From an uncultured Phycisphaeraceae bacterium (GTDB lineage Bacteria > Planctomycetota > Phycisphaerae > Phycisphaerales > UBA1924): a DNA stretch of 64,000 nucleotides. The notes beneath the pieces are model-generated. The model was not told the origin of the DNA. It saw only the letters and a program-made list of their open reading frames with translations, and searched no databases. Below, one piece after another: positions 56,001 through 61,776 of this stretch (its first letter is position 1; every line of letters starts with the position of its first letter). The position numbers were made by a program, and so were the translations under genes. The DNA lies in assembly GCA_937899905.1 (NCBI GenBank), contig CALCCF010000079.1, forward strand, positions 1 to 64,000, given 5' to 3'.

Positions 56001-56835
56001 GCACCAGCGCAGAGATGTTATCGAAGTGGAACGGGTCGCTCGGGCCCCCGATCGATTCGAAGCGTATGGCGTCGAACGTCGGCGGCAATTCTCCGGAAAC
56101 GACCGGCGTCCGCGAGAACTCGAACGTGCCCACGCCGTCGCCAGGGCCACCGCCGCCGGTGCGGAAGTTCGTCAGCGCATCGCGGCCCTCGAACGACTCC
56201 TGCACCTCACCACGCAGCAGGAGCGACACGCGAGTGTTCTCGAGATCCAGCCCCTGCGTCGAACCCGCTGCCACGAGGAAGTCGATGGAAAAGCTGCGCA
56301 CGCCGATAAAGAGGGTCGTGTCGTCGGGGTTGTTCAGGAACGAGAGCGTGAACTGCTCGCCCTGCTGCAGCACCACCCGCACCTCGCGCTGATCGTCATC
56401 CGGATCGACCACGCCCGCCGGCAGCGAAAGGCGGAAGTCGGAAGTCGGCGCCACGTTGTGCTGCACAAACAGCAGAGAGTCCTCGAAGATGGTCTGCGAG
56501 ATAATCGGCGTGCCCGGAGCGCCGAAGTCGTCGAAGATCTCATCCACCGGCTCGTCTTCGTCGAGCTCGAAGTCGTCGACATCGGGGGCCTGCAGGTACG
56601 GGATGGTGTACCCGAAGAACGCGATCGCCGAACCCACGCCGGTCGTCGGATCCACGCTCGATGGATCGATCGTCAGCGCAAAGAGCAGTTGCCTCGGCTC
56701 GAGCGCCTCCACATCCGGGCGCGACGCGCGACCAGCAAGGCCGGCCAGGCGTGATGCAGCGCCGTGAGCGCCATCCTGCGCGAGCGAACGGCGGCGGGCG
56801 TACGGACGGGTCTTTGCACGGCGGTTGGGCTTCAT
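47056..56835 (-). CDS. Giant LEPR-motif surface protein with beta-solenoid-like repeats
   Basis: Encodes 3259 residues from the ATG at 56835, with GAGGAAG 6 bases upstream. No classic signal peptide: the N-terminus is a long Arg-rich stretch then LEPRQLLF (45-52), a motif seen at the start of very large exported planctomycete proteins. Residues about 650-2350 are a long run of short strands such as VGTVTISG, GSIEAYG and ITRIEATAGD, an imperfect repeat like a beta-solenoid with names often annotated as adhesins or invasin-type. A calcium-loop segment (DADGDGFADPDR) lies near 2510 and a PPC-like domain (DLYTITLQAGQILRLGANTG) near 2600-2700. The C-terminal part looks like a matrixin-like metalloprotease whose HExxH motif has been lost (see finding). 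Probably a secreted or surface adhesin or S-layer-type protein; no transport genes are adjacent. Confidence 0.85.
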   Translation of the reverse strand: MKPNRRAKTRPYARRRSLAQDGAHGAASRLAGLAGRASRPDVEALEPRQLLFALTIDPSSVDPTTGVGSAIAFFGYTIPYLQAPDVDDFELDEDEPVDEIFDDFGAPGTPIISQTIFEDSLLFVQHNVAPTSDFRLSLPAGVVDPDDDQREVRVVLQQGEQFTLSFLNNPDDTTLFIGVRSFSIDFLVAAGSTQGLDLENTRVSLLLRGEVQESFEGRDALTNFRTGGGGPGDGVGTFEFSRTPVVSGELPPTFDAIRFESIGGPSDPFHFDNISALVPAGNFTDIVEDRIFGAYVSLAGLPGTTVNFFDLYGRPIVQTIALGTPQNSTFPIVDPNDDGVPDFNDGIGRIVFTNADETTTLTIFGATIEADEEPDVDADFFEFPGFNLTVIDDLTALADDFEGAGFGYRIVPDSDGEVDGLTPTAGSLIIGSPFDRDNTTAASYSPIGTASFNSFTNPDQGIFALGSQNVGSINIHGLLFGSSVFNGAVRQLGFGSILGSITVKGDLGALTSTSDVGLWSPDDSNVITKTGAQLLVERTLGQVHIAGRSLMDTTVVGELSSSVLRQPREVTRYYELEAPFGIDTDDNEVIDTIRAQLLIGTQEAAALAASDELSAFRFFSTTPVFGGQYLRNDSIGSAEFIGNIGTQVQVVGDLSFGDPVNTGEDAVDVFGVPLDGTRPLVVEGIGDDPSFVVRLVDARGRQVAHAESDESFINTGRYFLEYQPEYAGVFYLIASFEADDDVETGSFYALNVSGMAPVTLGSYRTASGMGFPADILAPGVSGVGFSISINVLSGSVGSIRSGTDLLDGAGQAISADDNINFEDNDTAFVDPQDRRSDLAGGSFTIAADLYEIYAGSDIEAESPLDPLIMTIGGDLGYIVTGQSEIIGTGPTEGDIFSAGGPIIFNVQGSIGYVDVSGAIGLDYDVDDTAVPPASPTNSIVFRTGLSGGPGDIGFIRIGSHVASDSVSIITSPGSTVGGFAVSQDVEFADGDVIVGIDSFSRTSLQGVNFDLGPGSDIRFVDTPGLTNTFGVDTGLNLIIGESVELIDDAGGRFTVEVSGVGPVGSIVGFLRFIGVDGAEGVALATIEADLTGGRDLIINTLDGSADDVISIGRIDITGATAASEIRITGEVQVDVWQIFQSGGGAFDAIRNETPRGDIVAIDVVGLNEVSIVGDLGRTQLPEFGPRRISPFVGINGELFQGIGREDGFDVPATVITPFWGGGVYRPVGDNVYPAGGGFLSDLGSPVDPYLDGLFVRTGNLTLLRVGGGVGDVILSSTGVIIDAIVNEDLGDEADRVPGAFNGIFGTIYAGDIVDLNVGMGVAQRAPDALSTTGIFAADDIINLIAEDATIFGSVVAANNVVGDGFAGIDSFELTNSRIIDAFVGATQLSDFFDDFNYREGLLRTGEIRSWIGDEDSGLFLVRAEGLSADEIQFGGNIDASQLSFANDVEEIRAGNIVNSTGGGTPRELFRAFISIGGDLDTLVVSDESGEDGSGGVFADTFIEVNGEVRESIEARLVQRADIRVLGTIRSFMATDIRATQIVTGQITEMTITEAIRASDISVSGPLIDLAAREITASNINITGPDGRLDSLIVETLFDGGILATGPITRIEATAGDLRGSLETRTSRGNVTNLVASRDILLSTDISGTLENISVGRNLGDIEDPSVLLIRGDLTGIDIANGGLYSDVRVAQAITGSIVIGAQPGLPANNLIPTGSIEAYGRIESVVANGDYAGSIMSFSGDIGNVTINNGSLLPQGSIAAFNGDIASVVINSGHLLGSIHADRTIFNITVNASEDGVFGDIGVNPALSGFTAATDLRNQLPPGVGASANFDGPRITAGRDIGVVNVTNGSIFEALFHARNAIGQINVLGEGNIANDVSTTGFGTQILAGNSVGTVTISGSAENLLVAGGLFALGADGRAGGVGSAQDVNKAGIVRNVSIAGDATNVAVSAGMVAGEDGQYNTLIMTAEGLETDDLHALGISIIESVTVGGTATNVSAFVDTGLPTLSPGIETLGQQTPVVNDILFRPMVDSTTGDMILPAGGVTIPDGSSIDFTRGAAEGTISFSGPGTAIWDEATGRLLLVGTSINSNVTVTSDTGALADFSVISNDDASIGRLDIQAVLFGDSDIIIDGFAREIVLAGFQGTGDIIVGNDIQLLQSGFILTSGSIEAILLRQLIVNGDLGGETPQLPGEFVTPTIRILGTEGITVQGSMRASISVDNGIRGALFVNGSINNSEIRSGHNIQSVTSFDMSGTLIVAANNIGTVTTTGSAFATTILAGADVGRDASFGGEGVDADVTNGGNIDAVNIGGNFIQSSVSAGLLRGVDGFLGTTDDIISGGRSNIGSVTIGGTQIGSNRGSESFGVFATGTVGDVTVDGVAVTESNNFVVNAFATLPDVVSVEDIEVTFDGGIYIGRVFFNQPMNAQTLKDGLIISEVRDGGLVKIRLDEGQDYLFEYDEEENAAVITFSDVVTRRDLPQLPGVAGPGLYRFELDPAIVRGQNAAARLDADGDGFADPDRFFGGDAFVGDVGDRITPNTLIVDRGFLGPATVDFYGPGSLDTALDSKFEPDALPDINTEFTLRGFIGDHPDTDAQAFSLASDLDLYTITLQAGQILRLGANTGSAFNAFVSLYGPDQSFQLGITGESTTLPADASQLQEGIITFGTNYLITQTGTYFIEVSNSAIGLAFDPDALENIEPASGLVGSYSITVEVFDDGDSGFSAATNSGDGRDLIEAPFATSFSGPDGVVGTADDRAEVTIGAFTFTRNQETGVITGTDDRGVVTTRFPDGTSLTEVASAIGEEGARGRPGNIVPDVDIFHLNNRQNIQAGDELRFTVKLSETGADLGGRQTVGTLDAIVQDFSGAVQIGLFDTTNSTTVSDGQLVFSPSEFGTISGSGAELFAEDGTLRYGTDENGDFFIVTQAPRTGTYAFFIQGVFNSDYIVEIERSSTAPTVQAFAGPDGEFGTFDDRLRINEGRFRYTLDTGDDEIAGTGDDSIDAQLITNSQNVFIEFNGGSLDWLQVGDQTTELLPFSSRALGFSGNIDGIPVDTFIQRELVDNLNDLFQGAGYDINFSSNPSDFQGDDFSTVFITDTSDPVNFTFSADPISFFFNPFTFGIGDFSLDFEEIFGYSERSDPFNADRNDEGVVFVPQLTALGFNPSEPEVRDLTDALTAAVGRRVGELLGLRTTALNPATFNVDALSSNSPSNVPPGDYFLPTFARPLSSRFDPLVDTQFFLGQQTTAGVGNPNSPSLLDSILPRLF

Positions 56836-57602
56836 GGCCGCTTCCTCGCTGGCTGTTGCAACACCGCAACACGCGGTGGATCTTCTGGGCTTCCTCGCCG
56901 GCCTGGGTGGGCTTGTGGCCGGCTTCTTTTCGAACGAACCGGGGCGGTTCGTCCGATGCCTACGAGCACGCTCGCGTGTCGAAGGCGTCCGCTCCCGTGG
57001 CCGGGAGGGTGCAGGCAAGGGGGGGCACCGCGCCCTCGTCTTGCCATAGTGGATGCTGTGGGCTCCATCCCATGCTCGAGCGCGGCGCATCCTCCCGCTG
57101 CCCGAAGCCGACAAGCATAGTCCCGCTCGCCACGGCCAGAATAGGCCGACGGATGGCCGTTGGGCCAGCATCTCCGGCCGGCCAATCCTCGCCGCTCCAA
57201 GGCTGTACGGAGGATGGACGCACGATCGCTGCTCCCAAGTGACGCGCAACCGACAGGCGGTCGGAGCGAACCAAATCAAAACCGAGCAAGCCCGAGGCCG
57301 CGCGGCCGACAAGCGGGGGTCGGCGGGCCTCCACGGCGGATCGGCGGGGTGCCGCCCCAGGGGCTGCAAAAGCTGTACGCCCCACACCCCGGCGAGGTTG
57401 CACGAGACCGAACCCGACCGATAGCTGGCAAGTTTTCGCGAATAACCCAGCCGATCGCGCCAGACCTGCGCGGCCGGCCGCCCAATCTCGCATACCCACG
57501 TGACGCGGGACCGGGGTACCCGATCCAAACTCTGGTGTTTCGCGTACCCTAGTTCAGGCCACAACCGGCCTTATAGGACGCAGTGCAGGAGGGTCCCAAC
57601 CC
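56836..57602. other. Long non-coding region between the giant gene and a divergent membrane gene
   Basis: The 767 bases have no supportable gene; open frames here are Arg/Pro-rich shadows. Two structures are visible: a hairpin ACGAACCG-GGG-CGGTTCGT (56934-56952), and the direct repeat GCAACAC (56858-56864 and 56866-56872) close to the giant gene start. The length suggests regulation of the giant gene or a long untranslated leader. No recognised riboswitch or promoter pair was found by eye. Confidence 0.4.
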
Positions 57603-58487
57603 GTGCTTTCCGGCCTCGGGCAATCCGAAGGGCTCGTGGAACGAGTGCTCGCACTCGCCGGGGGTTCCGACGCCGCATGGCTCGCCGGCATCGCCGTTGT
57701 CGTGGGCATGATGCTCTGGTCCGCCGGCGCACGGGCGGTGAGCCTCGCCTTCGCCGCAGCAGGCGGCACCGCCGGGCTCTACGGCGGGTTCATGCTCGCC
57801 CAGCACGTCCAAATCCCCGAGGTCGCGGGTCTGCCTGGCTCGCTCATCGCCGGTGCCGCCGGCGCGGGCATCGGCGTGGTCGTTGCCCTCCTGGCCATGC
57901 GCCTCGTGATCTCGGCCGCCGCAGGCGCCACCGCCGCTACAGCCGCAGCCGGGTTGGCCGTGCTCTTCGCGCCCCACCTGCCGCTCGATGGCGTGGCAGC
58001 CCCGCCGACACCCCAAGTCGCTCCGAGTTCGCCCACCGCCATCGTGACGCCCGAGTTCCAACCGGTCGCGTGGTCGACCCCGGCCAACCCGTGGACGACC
58101 GCAACCGAACCAACGTCCACCGACGCAGAAGCTGAGCCAACAACCCCGAGCACGATCACGACCGAGGCGATCGTCGCACAAGCCGAGCGAGCCTGGGCCC
58201 GCGTGCCAAGCAGGATCCAGGGTGAAGCGATGCTCGCGATCCTGGCCTGCGGCCTCTGCGGGGCGCTTCTCGGAGCGATCTGGCCGGCACGCATCGCCAG
58301 CGCCACCACCGCGTTCATGGGTGCGGCGATCTGGCCGCTGGGCGCGCTCCACATGCAATCGATCGCGGGCACACCCCTTCCGATCGATGACGTGCCCGCG
58401 CAGACGTGGATCGTCGCGTGGATAGCACTCGGTCTTGTCGGCCTGGGCATCCAGCGACTCGTCGTGCGACGGGTCGCCGAGAGCTGA
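57603..58487 (+). CDS. Multi-pass membrane protein with Pro/Thr-rich loop
   Basis: Encodes 294 residues from a GTG at 57603. Hydrophobic segments: WLAGIAVVVGMMLWSAG, VSLAFAAAGGTAGLYGG, AGAAGAGIGVVVALLAM, AAAGATAATAAAGLAVL, then a Pro/Thr/Ser-rich loop (about 130-190), then MLAILACGLCGALLGAIW and WIVAWIALGLVGLGI. No family is recognised. It ends convergently with nuoN, 28 bases apart. Function unknown. Confidence 0.68.
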   Translation: MLSGLGQSEGLVERVLALAGGSDAAWLAGIAVVVGMMLWSAGARAVSLAFAAAGGTAGLYGGFMLAQHVQIPEVAGLPGSLIAGAAGAGIGVVVALLAMRLVISAAAGATAATAAAGLAVLFAPHLPLDGVAAPPTPQVAPSSPTAIVTPEFQPVAWSTPANPWTTATEPTSTDAEAEPTTPSTITTEAIVAQAERAWARVPSRIQGEAMLAILACGLCGALLGAIWPARIASATTAFMGAAIWPLGALHMQSIAGTPLPIDDVPAQTWIVAWIALGLVGLGIQRLVVRRVAES

Positions 58488-58515
58488 CTCGGCCCCGGTC
58501 CTCTGCTGTTACGAC

Positions 58516-60165
58516 TCAAGAAGTGGGCAGCGAACTGGCGGTCTCGGTCCGAGCCTCGCCAGCGGCCTCTTGCTCCACCACCGCGAACACGCCTTCGGCG
58601 GCCTCACTCGCTCCGGCCACCGGAGGCACGTAACTGCCAGCGCTGGTCGTGTTGCCTGCGATCTGGCCCGCGAGCATGGAAAGCCCGATCACCCCCACCG
58701 CCGAGCACATGCCCGTGGCGAATCGGAGCTGATACGACGGATGGCGGCTGGCCGCATCGGCCGATCCAGCCTCCGCCTTGGGATCATCGATCATCGCGGC
58801 CTTCACGATGCGGAGGTAGTAGAACGCCGCGATCGCCGAGTTCAGGCCCAGGATGACCACGAGAGCAATCTCACCCGACGAGATGCCGGCCGTGAACAGG
58901 GGCAGCTTGGCCATGAAGCCCAGCAGCGGCGGGAAGCCGAGCAGGCTCAGCGTCACAATCGCGAGGACGACACCGAGCGCCGGCTCGCGCTTCCACAGGC
59001 CGCGCAGGTCGTCGAAGCTGTCAACCTCAAGCGGCTCGCCCCGATCGGCGGCCCGGCGTTCGAGCGATGCGATGACCGCGAACGCCCCCGTGTTCGTGAT
59101 GCCATACGCCGCGAGGTAGAACAGCACGGCGGACACACCACTCGATGGGAAGCTCCCATCTCCTGGACCGGCGAGCAGTCCTACGAGCATGTAGCCCGAG
59201 TGCGCGATCGAGGAGTACGCCAGGACGCGCTTCACCGAATTCTGCAGGATCGCCAGCACGTTGCCCACAGTCATCGTGACCGCGGCCATCACCCACAGCA
59301 TGACGCGGAGGGACTCGGGCAACGCGTCGCCGCTCTCGCCGAAGCGCCACCCCACCGTCGCGCACACCAGCAGGAGCGCGATGAACCCCGCAGTCTTGGG
59401 CACGAACGCAAGGAAGGCCGTCACCGGCGCGGCAGCCCCCTGGTACACATCGGCGGTATAGAAGTGCATCGGTACTGCCGCGATCTTGAACCCAAGCCCC
59501 GCGATGGTCAGCAGGAGGCCAATCAGGGTGATCGGGTTGATGCCCTCGGTCGCGATGATCTCGGCCATCGGCCCGAGCTTGAGCGTGCCCGTCCCGCCGT
59601 ACAACATGACGAAGCCGTACAGGAACGTTGCGGCCCCCAGCGCGCCAAGGTAGAAGTACTTGACAGCCGCCTCTTGCGCCCTGTCGCGCGAGCTGCTCAT
59701 AGCCACCATGACATACGTCGGCAGGCTTGTGAGCTCGAGCGCAAGGAAAAGCCAGATCAGGTCGCTCGCCGAAGCGCACAACATGAGCCCGGTGAGCGAG
59801 AACAGTACGAGGGAGAAGTACTCGGCCCGATTTGTTCGAAGCGGGTTAAACGGCCGCCCCGTGGAGACCAACGCCTCTTCACGCCGATCGATCAACCCGG
59901 CCTGAACGATGACCAGCAGCACGCCGACCACCGCAATCGTCACCTTCACGAAACCGGGCATCAGGGGCAACGCGGTGTCGGCCACGGGGCCACCTTCGCG
60001 CATGCCCCAGGCCGCGAGGATCCCAGCGATGACCAAACCGGCGACGGACGCCGGCAGGCAGAGCGAACGCCACTGCTTGTTGGGCGACAGCCCCAAGATC
60101 ATCACGACGCACGTCGTAATGAACAGGACGATCTCGGGCCAGATGGTCGCGATCTTCTCGGCCAT
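58516..60165 (-). CDS. nuoN: NADH-quinone oxidoreductase subunit N
   Basis: Encodes 549 residues, with about 14 transmembrane helices, of the antiporter-like family in respiratory complex I. Typical segments: FLALELTSLPTYVMVA, KYFYLGALGAATFLYGFVML, IAGLGFKIAAVPMHFYTADV, VKRVLAYSSIAHSGYMLVGL and ATGMCSAVGVIGLSM near the end. Proton-pathway Glu and Lys are in the expected helices. It follows nuoM by 6 bases and is the last gene of the operon visible. A C-terminal extension ends in Ala/Glu-rich sequence. Confidence 0.95.
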   Translation of the reverse strand: MAEKIATIWPEIVLFITTCVVMILGLSPNKQWRSLCLPASVAGLVIAGILAAWGMREGGPVADTALPLMPGFVKVTIAVVGVLLVIVQAGLIDRREEALVSTGRPFNPLRTNRAEYFSLVLFSLTGLMLCASASDLIWLFLALELTSLPTYVMVAMSSSRDRAQEAAVKYFYLGALGAATFLYGFVMLYGGTGTLKLGPMAEIIATEGINPITLIGLLLTIAGLGFKIAAVPMHFYTADVYQGAAAPVTAFLAFVPKTAGFIALLLVCATVGWRFGESGDALPESLRVMLWVMAAVTMTVGNVLAILQNSVKRVLAYSSIAHSGYMLVGLLAGPGDGSFPSSGVSAVLFYLAAYGITNTGAFAVIASLERRAADRGEPLEVDSFDDLRGLWKREPALGVVLAIVTLSLLGFPPLLGFMAKLPLFTAGISSGEIALVVILGLNSAIAAFYYLRIVKAAMIDDPKAEAGSADAASRHPSYQLRFATGMCSAVGVIGLSMLAGQIAGNTTSAGSYVPPVAGASEAAEGVFAVVEQEAAGEARTETASSLPTS

Positions 60166-60171
60166 AGCGCC

Positions 60172-61761
60172 TTAGCCCTCCCCTTCATCGAGTGAGAGGC
60201 GCTGGGCGCGCTCCTCGAGCAGGTCCTGGTACGGCGCCAGCGTGCGCTCGACCGACGGCTCGATGGCCTCGATCAGCGGCGTCGGGTACACGCCCAGGCC
60301 CAAGCAGCCGACCGCGAGGACGGACAAGAGGCCGATCTCGCGGCGGTTGAGGTCCTTGGGTAGCTCGGGGTGCTCGTGATAGTCGGCCGGCTGGCGAGCC
60401 GTACACCACACCACGCGGCCGGTCATGTACAAGAGGTACATCGCCGCGACGATCACGCCGCTGCCCGCCGCAAAGGCAAACCACGGACCGAGGGATCCGC
60501 CTGCGGCACCCGCCCGGCCCTCGAGAACCCACGCCGAGGAACTCTGGAACGTGCCGATGATGCACATGAATTCACTGACGAAGCCGTTGAGGCCCGGCAG
60601 TCCCACCGACGCCATGACGAAGAACACCATGAAGGACGACCAGATGGGCATCACGCCCGCAAGGCCGCCGAGCTCGTCCATCGAGCGGGTGTGGTACCGC
60701 TCGTAGATCATGCCGATGCACAAGAACAACGCGCCCGTCGAGAGGCCGTGGTTGATCATGTACAAGACGGACCCGGTCGCGCCCACGCTGTTGAGCGCAA
60801 CGAGCCCGAGCACGCAGAAGCCCAGGTGGCTCACCGACGAGTACGCGACGAGCTTCTTGACGTCCTTCTGCACCCAGCAGATCAAGCCGGCGTACACGAT
60901 GCCGATGATGCTGAGCACGGCGATCAGGGCCGCATACTCGATGACGGCCTCGGGCACAAAGCCCAACACGAAACGGTAGATGCCGTACGTGCCCAGCTTC
61001 AGCAGCACGCCGGCCAGGATGACCGAGCCCGCCGTTGGCGCCTCGGTGTGCGCCAACGGCAGCCACGTATGCACGGGGAATAGCGGCACCTTCACCGCGA
61101 ACCCCAGCATCAGCGCCAGCAAGACCAGAGACTGTGCCTGCAGGGGCATCTGGGCCGCCGTGGCCGCCAGCGTCGGTATGTCGAACGTCCACACGCCCTC
61201 AAGGCTGCGATGGTGGAACACGACGTAGACCAAGCCAGCAAGCGCGATGATCGAGCCGGTAAACGTATACAGGAAGAACTTGGTGGCCGCCCGCTTGCGG
61301 TTCTTCGAGCCGTAGAGGTTGATGAGCACGTACATCGGCAGGAGCGTGAACTCGAAGCAGATGTAGAAGCCCACGAGGTCGGTCGCCGCAAAAACGCCAA
61401 CCATCGCCGCCTGCAGGCCGGTGAGCCAGCCGTAGAACACCCGGACGTTCTCCGTGACGGCCGTGTAGCTGCAGATGACGCAGATCGGCCCGAGCAGCAC
61501 GGTCAGCGCAATCAGCAACAGCGAGACGCTGTCGACACCCACCCCGAGCCGCACGCCCATGTCGGCGATCCAGTCGTAGCTGGCTACAAACTGGAGCGAA
61601 CCGCCGTTGGACCAATCGAATCGGAACAGGGCCGCGAGCAGCGGGCCAAACGACACGAACGAGCCGATCGTCGCGATGCTGCGAGCCTGGCGCGCGGGCG
61701 CAAACGCGATCACCACCGCGAAGATGAGGGGAATCAGGATCAGCCAGTAGAGCAGGCTCAC
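60172..61761 (-). CDS. nuoM: NADH-quinone oxidoreductase subunit M
   Basis: Encodes 529 residues from a GTG at 61761, with AAGGGG upstream. About 14 transmembrane helices. Landmarks: ICFEFTLLPMYVLINLYGSK, VKVPLFPVHTWLPLAHTEAP, GGVLLKLGTYGIYRF-like (AGVLLKLGTYGIYRFVLG), KKLVAYSSVSHLGFCVLGLV and VGLPGLNGFVSEFM. These fit the antiporter-like NuoM subunit, which pumps protons in complex I. The spacing to nuoL is 15 bases and to nuoN 6. Confidence 0.96.
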   Translation of the reverse strand: MSLLYWLILIPLIFAVVIAFAPARQARSIATIGSFVSFGPLLAALFRFDWSNGGSLQFVASYDWIADMGVRLGVGVDSVSLLLIALTVLLGPICVICSYTAVTENVRVFYGWLTGLQAAMVGVFAATDLVGFYICFEFTLLPMYVLINLYGSKNRKRAATKFFLYTFTGSIIALAGLVYVVFHHRSLEGVWTFDIPTLAATAAQMPLQAQSLVLLALMLGFAVKVPLFPVHTWLPLAHTEAPTAGSVILAGVLLKLGTYGIYRFVLGFVPEAVIEYAALIAVLSIIGIVYAGLICWVQKDVKKLVAYSSVSHLGFCVLGLVALNSVGATGSVLYMINHGLSTGALFLCIGMIYERYHTRSMDELGGLAGVMPIWSSFMVFFVMASVGLPGLNGFVSEFMCIIGTFQSSSAWVLEGRAGAAGGSLGPWFAFAAGSGVIVAAMYLLYMTGRVVWCTARQPADYHEHPELPKDLNRREIGLLSVLAVGCLGLGVYPTPLIEAIEPSVERTLAPYQDLLEERAQRLSLDEGEG

Positions 61762-61776
61762 GTCAGTTCATCCCCT

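Noticed and set aside
47056-56835. Repeats in the giant gene as a possible CRISPR or tandem-repeat array
   Set aside because: They are imperfect protein-level repeats with variable spacing and no constant DNA repeat and spacer structure.
56836-57602. Riboswitch upstream of the giant gene
   Set aside because: Hairpins exist, but no known aptamer core such as those for cyclic di-GMP, cobalamin or SAM could be recognised by eye.
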